A stretch of DNA of 64,000 bases from Catonella sp963545085 (GTDB lineage Bacteria > Bacillota > Clostridia > Lachnospirales > Lachnospiraceae): the NCBI GenBank assembly GCA_963545085.1, contig CAUUHV010000001.1, positions 160,224-224,223 of the forward strand, given 5' to 3'. Position numbers and translations under genes: made by a program. A model generated the notes under the pieces. The model had not been told where the DNA came from and did no database searches. It saw only the letters and a list, made by a program, of their open reading frames with translations. Shown piece by piece: positions 43,333 through 52,276 of this stretch; position 1 is the stretch's first letter, and each line of letters starts with the position of its first letter.

Positions 43333-43799
43333 AATTTAAGCCTTTCTTGGGGGCTTCTTATACCCGCGACGGGCGAGCCGTACAGACAAGCTTCCTCCGC
43401 TGTATGGCGATATCCGGATGGTGAAATGTCCGTTTTCCGTCACAAGGGATATTCAACGGAGCTTAGGCAAAGTATAGAGTAAAAGCGCTTTAAAGTCAAA
43501 CGGAGAAATTTCTTGAGTTTACGCGTTTTTTCATAAGCTGCGGCTTTACCTCGCTGTCTTATGTGTCATGTCATATAAATAAAAATAGTTTGGCGTAAAC
43601 GAACGTGTTTTAACGGGTAGAGACATGCTTAAATGAAAAACGCAAAAGCTTAAGAAGAAATTTTGTTTAAAATAACGAAAAAACATCTGATATTTTGTAT
43701 AAAATAATATTGAAAAATAAATTTATAAATAGTAGAATTTGAACTGCATTAATGCTTAAGTATAAAAAGCGATCGCTTTTACCGTATTGAAAGGGGTTG
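43333..43799. other. divergent intergenic region between mecA-like and kinase genes
   Basis: A 467-base region with repeat copy 3 (43513-43652). The 43365-43450 part is GC-richer with short dyads (GATATCC/GGGATAT). No coding frame or RNA family was recognised. Confidence 0.5.
43513..43652. repeat. dispersed repeat, copy 3 (diverged)
   Basis: TTGAGTTTACGCGTTTTTTCAT (43513-43534) matches copies 1 and 2 at 20 of 22 positions. An inverted partner, ATGAAAAACGCAAAAGCTTAAG (near 43633-43654), lies about 100 bases on. The interior does not resemble copy 2. Confidence 0.5.
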
Positions 43800-45107
43800 A
43801 TGCAAATTAACCTTTGGTTAGGCAGATACCGGATTCTTTCAATTCTTGACTCTTCTTCATCAAATCCTCATGTTTTTCTTGCCGAGAATGTGAAAATTCA
43901 TGAAAAGCGTATAATTAAAAAACTGGAAAAGAATGATAAATTTTTCATGCAGCTTCGTAATGAGGCGAAATTTCTGACCGAGTATAAATCCGAATTTTCT
44001 CCTGAATTGTATGATGTCGAGGAAGATGAAAAAAGCCTCTACATTATAGAGGAATATTTAAACGGTATTTCTTTGAAAAAAAGAGTGTCGGATTCCGAAA
44101 AGCTAAGCGAGGGAGAGCTTATTCTTATAACTGAGGAGCTTCTTGAATTTTTAACCTTTTTGCATACAAATTCAAAACCTGTTCTGTATATCGACTGGAA
44201 ACCCGAAAATATAATTTTAACCGAAGCAGGTGTCAAAGTGGTGGATTTCGGTTCTGCCGTTGTCTTAAATGAAGCTTCGGATATTACCGGACTTGCTACG
44301 GATTGTTATGCCGCTCCGGAGCTTGCCGCCGGAGGAGAAATCGGCTTTTTTACCGATATATACGGCTTCGGCTCCGTTGTGAAATTTTTGGCGGAGCATA
44401 CCGAAAGGAAAAAGATATGCCTTTTTAAGAGAAGTGTAAGAGAAAGGATTTTTACTTTGACAAAGAGGTGTACGGAAAAGGAAGTCGGAGAAAGGTACAA
44501 TTTAAGTCTTTTAAGAGCGAGCTTTGATAAAATAAAACGAAGGATGTCGGGTGAAACAGGAGAGGATAACGGAATTTTAAAAGCCTTTAAAGGAGGATTA
44601 CCGAGGATAATCGGAGTATGCGGGGTTGAAAAAGGAATAGGAGTTACACATATCTGCATGCTGTTAATTTCAAGACTGGTTAAAGAAAAAAGAAAAAGCG
44701 TGTATGTAGAGTTTAATGATTCCGAAACCTGTAAAGGATTTTTAAACAGTGCGGGTAAGAGGCTTAAAAACGTGTCCTTTATAAATGATGCTTCTGAAGA
44801 GGATATAGCCCGTTTGCCGGGAAAAGCCTTTGAGCACATAATAATTGATTTCGGTAAGGCTTATGAAGAATATTCCTACTGGCTTTTACGCTGTGATCTT
44901 AAAATTGCCGTCATACAGACATCGCCGTTAAAGGAAGAAATTTCATTTTCTTTTTTGGAAGGGCACAGCTCGGAAATGAACGGCGGAGGTTGGCTTATTA
45001 TCGACAATCTTGCGGAAAGTTCTTTGGAAAAACTAAAGAAAAAGCTTTCGGAGTTGGGTTTGAAAACGGATTGCTCGGCGCAGAAATATGAGAGAATCAG
45101 GCTTTAG
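43800..45107 (+). CDS. Ser/Thr protein kinase fused to a TadZ/MinD-like domain
   Basis: A 435-residue protein. Residues 1-255 are a Hanks-type kinase: Lys in RIIKKLEK, catalytic loop YIDWKPENIIL (D132, N137; Trp replaces the usual residue after Asp), DFG in VVDFGSA and an APE-like YAAPE. The Gly-rich loop is degenerate (LDSSSSNPHVFLAE). Residues about 270-435 resemble a MinD/CpaE fold (RIIGVCGVEKGIGVTHICML, KSVYVEFND, HIIIDFGKAYEEYSYW) with a deviant Walker A lacking the second lysine. AAAGG precedes TTG 43797 and ATG 43800; either could start. It is followed by the CpaB-like gene and may belong functionally to the Tad system. Confidence 0.75.
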   Translation: MQINLWLGRYRILSILDSSSSNPHVFLAENVKIHEKRIIKKLEKNDKFFMQLRNEAKFLTEYKSEFSPELYDVEEDEKSLYIIEEYLNGISLKKRVSDSEKLSEGELILITEELLEFLTFLHTNSKPVLYIDWKPENIILTEAGVKVVDFGSAVVLNEASDITGLATDCYAAPELAAGGEIGFFTDIYGFGSVVKFLAEHTERKKICLFKRSVRERIFTLTKRCTEKEVGERYNLSLLRASFDKIKRRMSGETGEDNGILKAFKGGLPRIIGVCGVEKGIGVTHICMLLISRLVKEKRKSVYVEFNDSETCKGFLNSAGKRLKNVSFINDASEEDIARLPGKAFEHIIIDFGKAYEEYSYWLLRCDLKIAVIQTSPLKEEISFSFLEGHSSEMNGGGWLIIDNLAESSLEKLKKKLSELGLKTDCSAQKYERIRL

Positions 45108-45115
45108 GAGGACGA

Positions 45116-45895
45116 ATGGAAGAAGAGGAGATTGAACGGAGGGCTGCGATAAGAAGGATTGTAATAAGAATTCTGATTTTTTTGACGGTGTTTGTGTGTC
45201 TTGTAACAATCATATTTTTGATTTTAAAGCGCAACAGGACTGAAAAGAAAGAGGAGAACAGGGCGGTTACTGAAGAAAAGAGTGAGCTCTTATTGCCGGA
45301 AGATGAAGATAAATCTGATTTTAAATTTGACGATGAAGAATCGGAGACTGAAAAAAGAGAAGATAAGATTTCTGCAGGCTTATGGGAAGGTATCGGAGAA
45401 TTTGAGCCCGAAGACGGGGCAAGAATATGCGAATACAGTTCTATTGACCTTCCCGGAGTGCTTAAAGAGAGCGACCTTTTGGATGTAAGACTTTCATTTG
45501 CCGACGGCAGAGATTTTACAGTGTTAAGCGGGAAAAAAGCGCTTAAATTTAAAAGGGAGGAGCAGACGGAGCTTATATGGCTCTCCCTTAACGAGGATGA
45601 GATAATTCTTATGGAGAGCGCGACCTCCGATATGAGACTTTTTGAAGGAGCAAAGCTTTATGCCGCCATATATAACGGAAAGGAGGCAAAGAATTATGAG
45701 ATAAACTATCCCGTTAATAAAAAAGCGGGGAAAATTTTAAAAGAGTATTACGAAAAAAATACGGAAATAGCTTTAAACCGTTATGAAATAATAACCGATA
45801 AGATACTTGATAAGGAGCGGGAGCAAATGAAGGAAAAAGAGCCCGCGGATGCCTTGAAATGGAAAGAGGCAGCATCTTATTGGGATGAGGAATGA
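45116..45895 (+). CDS. membrane protein with CpaB/RcpC-like domain
   Basis: A 259-residue protein: a short cytoplasmic N terminus (EEEEIERRAAIRR), one membrane helix (about 15-38), an acidic linker, then an extracytoplasmic domain (about 85-190) with SIDLPGVLKESDLLDVRLSF, TVLSGKKALKF and WLSLNEDEIILMESA. These segments follow the order of the RcpC domain in CpaB proteins (a GD-VDV-like turn, then a periodic beta/alpha pattern). CpaB is a Tad assembly component otherwise missing from the main operon. AGGAGG precedes ATG 45116, 8 bases after the kinase gene. Confidence 0.5.
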   Translation: MEEEEIERRAAIRRIVIRILIFLTVFVCLVTIIFLILKRNRTEKKEENRAVTEEKSELLLPEDEDKSDFKFDDEESETEKREDKISAGLWEGIGEFEPEDGARICEYSSIDLPGVLKESDLLDVRLSFADGRDFTVLSGKKALKFKREEQTELIWLSLNEDEIILMESATSDMRLFEGAKLYAAIYNGKEAKNYEINYPVNKKAGKILKEYYEKNTEIALNRYEIITDKILDKEREQMKEKEPADALKWKEAASYWDEE

Positions 45896-45975
45896 GCTTC
45901 ATATCACAAAAAAGCACCTTACTTCATGCGGTTAAAAAAAGAAACAAAATATCTTAATTAAATGGCATATCGAAG

Positions 45976-46001
45976 CCTCCGAAAAATATAAATTTCGGAG
46001 G
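45976..46001 (+). terminator. hairpin after the CpaB-like gene
   Basis: CCTCCGAAA (45976-45984) and TTTCGGAGG (45993-46001) form a perfect 9-bp stem followed by GTGTCGCTTTATATT. The T-run is weak, so termination is only probable. Confidence 0.45.
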
Positions 46002-46109
46002 TGTCGCTTTATATTAAAAAATTCAAGAAAAAAATGACAAATTCCAATGGTAATGGTACAATTACAAAGGTGTCTGAAAATGAGATATTACCATTATCGG
46101 AGGAAATAG

Positions 46110-47807
46110 ATGAAGAAGAAATTGACAGCCCTGATAGGAGTGGCAGTAATTGCCGCAATAGTGTTTGTTGCGGGAATAATAGTGGAGAAAAATACGGCGA
46201 GCAAAAAAGAAATGTCCGTAAAGGATTATTACGGGCTTAAAGGAGAAGCCGTAAAGTTGATAATAAATACCGAAGAGAGTGAAGAGGAAGCTGTAATAAA
46301 AGACGAGAACGGATATATTTCCTTTCACCTTGCAAAAACTCTTTTGAAGAGGCTTTATTATGACAGCACGGAAGACACGGTTATATTTACGGATCCCGAA
46401 AAAAAATACACTTATGAACCTGATAATACCGAATATAGGGTAAATGATGATACCGAAGAGAGTAACTTTCCGTTTGTGATTAAAGCGGAAGGTAATATCA
46501 TGATTGCTCTTGAGCTTGTAAAAAAGTTTTATTACATTGAAACAAGTGTAATGACGAATCCTAACATTATTCTTATTTTCAGCGATGCGGAAAGGAAATA
46601 TGACATAAAAAGAGTGACCGGTGAAACGGAAATAAGGACGGAAGCGGATATTAAAAGCCCGATTTTAAAGGAAGTTAAAGAGGGTGATAAGCTCTGGGTA
46701 TTGGGAACTGCGGAGGACGGAAAATTTATTAAGGTATTAAGCGAGGACGGGGTTATAGGCTTTGCTCTTCTTTCAAAGCTTGGAGAGAGCGAAATAGAAA
46801 TGATGGATTGCAAAAGAGAGGATGACAGGGATATATACACATCCATAAAACAGGAAGAGCCTGTTGTGCTTGCATGGCATCAGGTATTTAATCAGTCCGC
46901 TAACTCAAATATGGAAGAGTTCGTTTCGGGAAAAACAGAGTATATGAATGTTATTTCCCCCACATGGTTCGGGATAGCGGACAATACCGGCGAGCTGTCG
47001 ACCTTAGCTTCCAAAGATTATGTGGAAAGAGCGCATAACTTGGGATTAAAGGTATGGCCGCTTATAAATGATTTTAATAAGGATGTGGATTATAAAGCGC
47101 TGTTTTCAAGTAACGCCGGCAGAACCAATTTAATAAACAATATAGTATATTTCATAGATTCCTGCGGTTTTGACGGAATAAATATAGACTTTGAATCCGT
47201 AAAAGCTTCCTATGCCGAGGACTATCTTCAGTTTTTAAGAGAGCTTTCAATAGTAATGAGGAAGAAGAAAAAGGTGCTTTCGATAGATAATTATGTTCCT
47301 ACGGAATATACGGCACATTATGACAGAGAAGAACAGGGAATCCTGGCTGATTATGTCTGCGTGATGGCTTATGATGAGCATTATGCGGGTTCTAAGGAAG
47401 CGGGATCGGTTTCGAGCCTTAATTGGGTAAGAACAGGGATATCAAAGACAAAGGAAGTTGTAGATCCTAAGAAAATTATTGTAGGACTTCCGTTTTATAC
47501 AAGAATTTGGAGGATTAATCCGGACGGAAGCCTTACAAGTAAAGCGCTCGGAATGCAGGGAGGAAAGAAAAGAGTTGCCGAAGCGGGAGCCGAAAAAGCT
47601 TGGGATGACGTTACGGGACAATATTACGCGGAATGGAAAGACGGGAACGATACGATGAAGATATGGCTTGAGGAAGCGCAGTCCTTAAAGAACAAGCTTT
47701 CCGAGGTTGATAAAAATGAGCTTGGCGGAGTTGCTTTTTGGAAGCTGGGGCTTGAAAATGAGGGCGCATGGAAATCGGTTGCCACATGGTTGGGAAAGGA
47801 AAATTAA
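46110..47807 (+). CDS. secreted GH18 protein with SH3-like domain
   Basis: A 565-residue protein. A signal anchor (about 3-28) is followed by a region like copper-amine-oxidase N-terminal repeats (about 55-155), an SH3-type domain (about 165-230, ETEIRTEADIKSPILKEVKE, VLSEDGVIGFALLSKLG), and a GH18 catalytic domain (about 255-560). The acidic motif DGINIDFESV keeps the catalytic Glu. The order resembles spore cortex lytic enzymes and YaaH/YdhD-like proteins, so peptidoglycan or chitin-like glycans are likely substrates. GGAGG precedes ATG 46110. Confidence 0.85.
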   Translation: MKKKLTALIGVAVIAAIVFVAGIIVEKNTASKKEMSVKDYYGLKGEAVKLIINTEESEEEAVIKDENGYISFHLAKTLLKRLYYDSTEDTVIFTDPEKKYTYEPDNTEYRVNDDTEESNFPFVIKAEGNIMIALELVKKFYYIETSVMTNPNIILIFSDAERKYDIKRVTGETEIRTEADIKSPILKEVKEGDKLWVLGTAEDGKFIKVLSEDGVIGFALLSKLGESEIEMMDCKREDDRDIYTSIKQEEPVVLAWHQVFNQSANSNMEEFVSGKTEYMNVISPTWFGIADNTGELSTLASKDYVERAHNLGLKVWPLINDFNKDVDYKALFSSNAGRTNLINNIVYFIDSCGFDGINIDFESVKASYAEDYLQFLRELSIVMRKKKKVLSIDNYVPTEYTAHYDREEQGILADYVCVMAYDEHYAGSKEAGSVSSLNWVRTGISKTKEVVDPKKIIVGLPFYTRIWRINPDGSLTSKALGMQGGKKRVAEAGAEKAWDDVTGQYYAEWKDGNDTMKIWLEEAQSLKNKLSEVDKNELGGVAFWKLGLENEGAWKSVATWLGKEN

Positions 47808-47813
47808 GGCTCG

Positions 47814-47843
47814 TTGACAATTCTGTTTCATCTATGCTATAAT
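47814..47843 (+). promoter_or_regulatory. promoter of the DEAD-box helicase gene
   Basis: Perfect TTGACA (47814-47819) and TATAAT (47838-47843) with an 18-base spacer, directly after the GH18 stop. A stable 9-bp hairpin with a TTCG tetraloop (GGGCATCTC-TTCG-GAGATGTCC, 47856-47877) occupies the 5' leader. Confidence 0.75.
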
Positions 47844-47910
47844 GCCACGGTTACCGGGCATCTCTTCGGAGATGTCCTTTGTAATGCAAAGTGAAAGGCG
47901 GATAAAATAA

Positions 47911-49497
47911 TTGAGATTTGATGAAATGAATTTAAATGAGCGCATACTTAGGGCTGTAAAGGAATTGGGTTATGAAGAGGCCACTCCTATACAAACAAAA
48001 GCCATACCTGCGGCGCTTGACGGAAGAGATATATTGGGGCAGGCGCAGACCGGAACCGGAAAAACAGCAGCCTTTGCTATCCCGCTTTTACATAATATAG
48101 ATGTAAAAAATAAAAATCTTCAGGCTATAGTTTTGTGTCCTACAAGAGAGCTTGCTTTACAGGTTTCGGGAGAGTTCAGAAAGCTTTCAAAATACATGAG
48201 CGGCATAAAGCTTGCTCCGGTATACGGAGGACAGGACATAGTCAAGCAGATACGCGCGCTTAAGCAGGGGGTTCAGATTATAGTGGGAACTCCGGGACGA
48301 GTTATGGACCACATGCGCAGAAGAACCGTAAAGCTTAACAATGTAAGTTGCATGATACTTGACGAAGCGGATGAAATGCTTGATATGGGTTTCAGAGAGG
48401 ATATAGAAAAAATACTTGCGGAAATTCCCGAGGAAAGGCAGACCATGCTCTTTTCGGCTACAATGCCGGGACCTATTCTTGAAATAACAAAGAAATATCA
48501 GCGTAATGCGGAGAATATAAGAATAGCAAAAAAAGAGCTTACAGTGGAAAATATAGAGCAGTATTATTATGAAGTAAGAAGAAGCTATAAAGATGAAATA
48601 CTTTCAAGAATTCTTGACATGTATAATCCGGAATTAAGCATAGTTTTTTGTAATACCAAGAAAAAGGTTGAAGAAGTGGCAAATGAGCTTCAAAACAGAG
48701 GCTATTTTGCGGAAGGACTTCACGGAGACCTTAAGCAGCAGCAGAGAGACAGAGTTATGGGAAATTTCAGAGACGGAAAGACCGAAATTCTTGTAGCTAC
48801 CGATGTTGCGGCAAGAGGACTTGATATAAGAGGAGTTGACCTTGTAATAAACTATGACCTCCCTCAGGACGACGAGTATTATGTGCATAGAATCGGAAGA
48901 ACGGGAAGAGCAGGAAAATCCGGACTTGCACTTTCCTTTGTATGCGGGAAAGAGGTTTATAAGCTGAAAGAAATACAGCGATACTGCCGTACAAAGATAA
49001 AATTAAAACCCGTGCCTTCTCTTGATGATGTTACAAGTACAAGAGTGGATGCGATGTTCGAGGAGCTTTCAAGGATTATTGAGGAAGAAGATCTCACAAA
49101 GATGACGGAAATGCTTGAAGTTAAGATAAATGAGGAAGACTTTACGGCGCTTGATGTCGCAGCGGCATTTTTAAAGCTTCATCTTTCATCAAAAGAAAGC
49201 GGCATTGAAGATGATACTGACGGAGACGGTCTTCTCTTAAACGGAAAAGAGGAGGGCATGGTACGTCTTTTCATAAACGTCGGTAAAAAGGACAGGATAA
49301 AGCCCGGTGATATCTTGGGAGCGATAGCGGGAGAAGCCGGCATATCGGGTAAGCTTGTAGGAGAGATACAGATGTATGATAAATATACATTTGTCGAAGT
49401 GCCTTATGAAAACGGGAAAGACGTTCTTTTTGCAATGAAAAACGCTAAAATAAAAGGAAAGAAAGTGAACATAGAGCCTGCAAAGACGGAAAGGTAA
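47911..49497 (+). CDS. DEAD-box RNA helicase (CshA/DbpA-like)
   Basis: A 528-residue RNA helicase. All core motifs are present: AQTGTGKTAA, PTRELALQ, DEAD in ILDEADEMLD, SAT in LFSATMPG and HRIGRTGRAG. The C-terminal 75 residues (LFINVGKKDRIKPGDILGAI) form a DbpA-type RNA-binding domain. Such helicases aid ribosome assembly and cold growth. The start is TTG 47911 with AAAGGCGG about 10 bases upstream. A strong promoter and UUCG hairpin precede it. It is followed at 9 bases by sua5. Confidence 0.95.
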   Translation: MRFDEMNLNERILRAVKELGYEEATPIQTKAIPAALDGRDILGQAQTGTGKTAAFAIPLLHNIDVKNKNLQAIVLCPTRELALQVSGEFRKLSKYMSGIKLAPVYGGQDIVKQIRALKQGVQIIVGTPGRVMDHMRRRTVKLNNVSCMILDEADEMLDMGFREDIEKILAEIPEERQTMLFSATMPGPILEITKKYQRNAENIRIAKKELTVENIEQYYYEVRRSYKDEILSRILDMYNPELSIVFCNTKKKVEEVANELQNRGYFAEGLHGDLKQQQRDRVMGNFRDGKTEILVATDVAARGLDIRGVDLVINYDLPQDDEYYVHRIGRTGRAGKSGLALSFVCGKEVYKLKEIQRYCRTKIKLKPVPSLDDVTSTRVDAMFEELSRIIEEEDLTKMTEMLEVKINEEDFTALDVAAAFLKLHLSSKESGIEDDTDGDGLLLNGKEEGMVRLFINVGKKDRIKPGDILGAIAGEAGISGKLVGEIQMYDKYTFVEVPYENGKDVLFAMKNAKIKGKKVNIEPAKTER

Positions 49498-49506
49498 GCA
49501 GAGGAA

Positions 49507-50577
49507 ATGTATACGAAGGTCGTTAATGTAAGAGATATGGGAGATAACGCCCTTAAAGCCGTTTATGAAGCCGCTTCTTTAATAAAAGGAGGCGGCTTGG
49601 TCGCTTTTCCGACGGAAACGGTTTACGGGCTGGGCGCGAACGGGCTTGATAAAGAGGCGGCAAAAAAGATTTATTCAGCTAAGGGCAGGCCGTCCGACAA
49701 TCCGCTCATACTTCATATTTCAGATTTCTCAGAGCTTGAGGAGCTGACTGCGGAAATACCGGAAGCGGCGGTAAAGCTTGCAAAGAGGTATTGGCCGGGA
49801 CCTCTTACCATGATATTTAAAAAATCCGCCGTAGTACCTTTTGAAACCACCGGAGGGCTTGATACGGTGGCAATAAGGCTTCCTGAAAATAAGGTTGCAA
49901 GGGAGCTTATAAAGAGAGCGGGGGTACCGATAGCGGCGCCGAGCGCGAATCTTTCGGGCAGACCGAGCCCCACGACGGCTGAGCACGTAGCGGAGGATAT
50001 GAGCGGAAGAATCGAAATGATACTTGACGGCGGAGCTGTCGGAATAGGTATAGAGTCCACAATAATAGATGTAACGGGTGAAAGACCGGTGATACTGAGG
50101 CCGGGTTTTATAACGGAAGAAATGTTGGCTGAAGTTTTGGGTGAAGTCGAAACGGATTTTGCGGTAACCGGGGAAATTAACAACAACGACATAAGACCGA
50201 AGGCTCCCGGAATGAAGTACAGGCATTATGCGCCTAAGGGTAAGATGATTATTTACGAGGGAGAGCTTTCGGAGATTATAAGAAAAATAAACGAAGAAGC
50301 GGAAAAAGCTGAAAAAGACGGACTGATTACCGCCGTGTTGGCAACGGATGAAACTATGGCGAATTATAAAGCCGACTATGTGTTTTCCGTAGGAAGAAGA
50401 GCCGATATTGATGAAGTGGCACACAGACTTTTTGACGTTTTAAGGAAATTTGACGAAGTAGGAGCGGAGGCTATATTTTCCGAGAGCTTCTCGGATAAAG
50501 GTCTTGGATTTGCGGTAATGAACCGCTTGCGGAAGGCTGCGGGGTATAATATAATACAAATTATTCACGAAATATAG
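49507..50577 (+). CDS. threonylcarbamoyl-AMP synthase (Sua5 type)
   Basis: A 356-residue protein with a YrdC domain (GGGLVAFPTETVYGLGANGL, SAKGRPSDNPLILHI, APSANLSGRPSPTTAEHV) and a C-terminal Sua5 domain (APGMKYRHYAPKGKM). It makes threonylcarbamoyl-adenylate for tRNA t6A37 modification. In Bacillus ywlC (the Sua5 gene) also leads ywlE and rpiB, the same order as here. GAGGAA precedes ATG 49507. Confidence 0.95.
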   Translation: MYTKVVNVRDMGDNALKAVYEAASLIKGGGLVAFPTETVYGLGANGLDKEAAKKIYSAKGRPSDNPLILHISDFSELEELTAEIPEAAVKLAKRYWPGPLTMIFKKSAVVPFETTGGLDTVAIRLPENKVARELIKRAGVPIAAPSANLSGRPSPTTAEHVAEDMSGRIEMILDGGAVGIGIESTIIDVTGERPVILRPGFITEEMLAEVLGEVETDFAVTGEINNNDIRPKAPGMKYRHYAPKGKMIIYEGELSEIIRKINEEAEKAEKDGLITAVLATDETMANYKADYVFSVGRRADIDEVAHRLFDVLRKFDEVGAEAIFSESFSDKGLGFAVMNRLRKAAGYNIIQIIHEI

Positions 50578-50696
50578 AAGAATAAAATAATATATAGTCT
50601 CGGACCGAACGCAAAGCGGGCGGGTCCGTGACCTATGACGTGAATAATTTGCAGATAATTATGCTGCAAAAAATAACCGCCCTCCAAGGAGGAATT

Positions 50697-51203
50697 ATGT
50701 TCGACAAACTTATTTTTCTATGTACAGACAACACCTCTGTAAGTCCGATGGCTGAGGCGGTGTACAGGAGCCTTTCGGAGAACAAAGAAGTCATAGTGGC
50801 TTCAAGGGGTATGGTTGTGCTGTTTCCGGAGCCGGTAAATCCGAAGGTATTGACGGTACTTGAAAGCCGAGGGCTTGCCCCCCGCGATACCGAAACGGAG
50901 GAGCTTAAAGCGGAGGATATAGGGGATAATACCCTCATACTTGTGATGACGGACAGACTTAAAAAGCAGGCTGTTGAGAAGTTCGGAATAATTCCCAATA
51001 TCTATACTCTCAAGGAATATAACGGTGAAACCGGAGACGTAAAGGATCCATACGGAGGAAGTCTCATAGAATATGAGGAATGTTTTAATGAGATTGTGAG
51101 ACTTATTAAAAAGACTCTTTACAGACAGGATGAGGAAGTAAGGGGAGCTTCGGAAGAAGAAATAACCGAAAATACCGATGAAGAAGTTACGGGAGGTAAT
51201 TAA
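50697..51203 (+). CDS. low-molecular-weight phosphatase-like protein (YwlE position), P-loop degenerate
   Basis: A 168-residue protein from ATG 50697 (AAGGAGG at 50686-50692; a longer frame upstream has none). The fold matches LMW tyrosine/arginine phosphatases: FLCTDNTSVSPMAEAVYRSL aligns with the P-loop CxGNxCRSPMAE, and DPYGG aligns with the catalytic Asp loop. The catalytic Cys is kept but the invariant Arg is Val and the Gly is Asp. Position between sua5 and rpiB equals Bacillus ywlE, the protein-arginine phosphatase. An acidic tail (about 145-168) is added. The enzyme may be inactive or binding-only. Confidence 0.75.
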   Translation: MFDKLIFLCTDNTSVSPMAEAVYRSLSENKEVIVASRGMVVLFPEPVNPKVLTVLESRGLAPRDTETEELKAEDIGDNTLILVMTDRLKKQAVEKFGIIPNIYTLKEYNGETGDVKDPYGGSLIEYEECFNEIVRLIKKTLYRQDEEVRGASEEEITENTDEEVTGGN

Positions 51204-51635
51204 ATGGCGATTGCAATAGGATGTGACCATGGCGGATTTGATTTAAAAAAAGAAGTAATAGGATATCTTAAAGATAAAGGGCTTGAATTCAAGGATTTCG
51301 GCTGCTATGATGAAAAATCCTGCGATTATACGGATTATGGACGCGCAGTTGCCGAAGCTGTTGCCGCCGATGAATATGAAAAAGGAATTTTAATATGCGG
51401 TACCGGTATAGGCATATCCATTGTAGCGAACAAAGTAAAAGGAATAAGATGCGCTCTTTGTAGCGACTGCTTTTCAGCGGAGGCTACGAGGCTTCATAAT
51501 GATGCCAATATTTTAGCGATGGGCGGAAGAATTTTAGGCGCGGGACTTGCGTTAAAAATCGTGGATACTTTTCTTAACACGCCTTTTTCCGGAGAGGAAA
51601 GGCATAAAAGAAGAATAGGAAAGATTGAGAGCTGA
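51204..51635 (+). CDS. rpiB: ribose-5-phosphate isomerase B family protein
   Basis: A 143-residue RpiB/LacAB-family isomerase. MAIAIGCDHGGFDLKKEV and ILICGTGIGISIVANKVKG contain the active-site Asp, His and Cys, with NANILAMGGR-like NDANILAMGGRILG at the C-terminal end. It interconverts ribose-5-phosphate and ribulose-5-phosphate. The start is separated from the previous stop by no bases; GGGAGG at 51190-51195 serves it. Confidence 0.95.
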   Translation: MAIAIGCDHGGFDLKKEVIGYLKDKGLEFKDFGCYDEKSCDYTDYGRAVAEAVAADEYEKGILICGTGIGISIVANKVKGIRCALCSDCFSAEATRLHNDANILAMGGRILGAGLALKIVDTFLNTPFSGEERHKRRIGKIES

Positions 51636-51639
51636 CAGA

Positions 51640-52155
51640 CTACAGCATAAACAATCCGCTTTCTTCAAGCTCAAATATCGGTTTTTGAAGAATGCGGTAA
51701 TCACCGTTATATATAAGCTTTGTTAAATAATCAAAGTTTTTAAGGGCTTTAAATTCCTGTTCTTTCGTTATATAAGATTTTTTGATTGCTTCCGCGAATT
51801 CGTCTATATCTAAAATTTGCATTCTTTCATCGGGATGTATGATAATGTCGATAAGAAGATCGGTACATTTTATAAGCGTGCCTTCAGTTTTTATTTCACA
51901 AATGTCATTGTACCAGTACAAAAGCTTTGAGTCGGGACCGAAAAATTTGCTTACTTTTATACCTGCTTTAGGATAATAGGCGGAAATGCCGGCGGATATA
52001 TCAAGACGCTTGCGAATAGCACGCCAACCTGTCACTATAAGATGTTCAGACACATGATAAATATTATCTTTATTAAGATATAAGGTTTCATCAGGGATAT
52101 AGCGTCTGCGGCATACTACATAATCACGGAATTTATCAGCGTTAAAGTTAGTCAC
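51640..52155 (-). CDS. DUF402-domain protein
   Basis: A 171-residue protein with the DUF402 pattern (YWYNDICEIKTEGTLIKCTD, then LLIDIIIHPDERMQILDIDE). Related proteins include nucleoside tri- and diphosphatases and RNA-binding FAU-1-like domains. The acidic residues in WYNDICE and LLIDIII could bind metal. GTG 52155 is preceded by AGGAGGTG. Convergent with rpiB. Confidence 0.75.
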   Translation of the reverse strand: MTNFNADKFRDYVVCRRRYIPDETLYLNKDNIYHVSEHLIVTGWRAIRKRLDISAGISAYYPKAGIKVSKFFGPDSKLLYWYNDICEIKTEGTLIKCTDLLIDIIIHPDERMQILDIDEFAEAIKKSYITKEQEFKALKNFDYLTKLIYNGDYRILQKPIFELEESGLFML

Positions 52156-52276
52156 GGCACACCTCCTGAAGGCAAGTCTGTATCTGACTTAGGAATTTTA
52201 ATTCTAAACCCGAATTCGGGATATATTATACCATTTTCATATATGAAAAACCATAGCTTTTTAAAAAGGAGGGATT

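Noticed and set aside
7965..43652. CRISPR array or insertion sequence from the 26-bp repeats
   Set aside because: Copies are kilobases apart without regular spacing, and no Cas protein or transposase is present.
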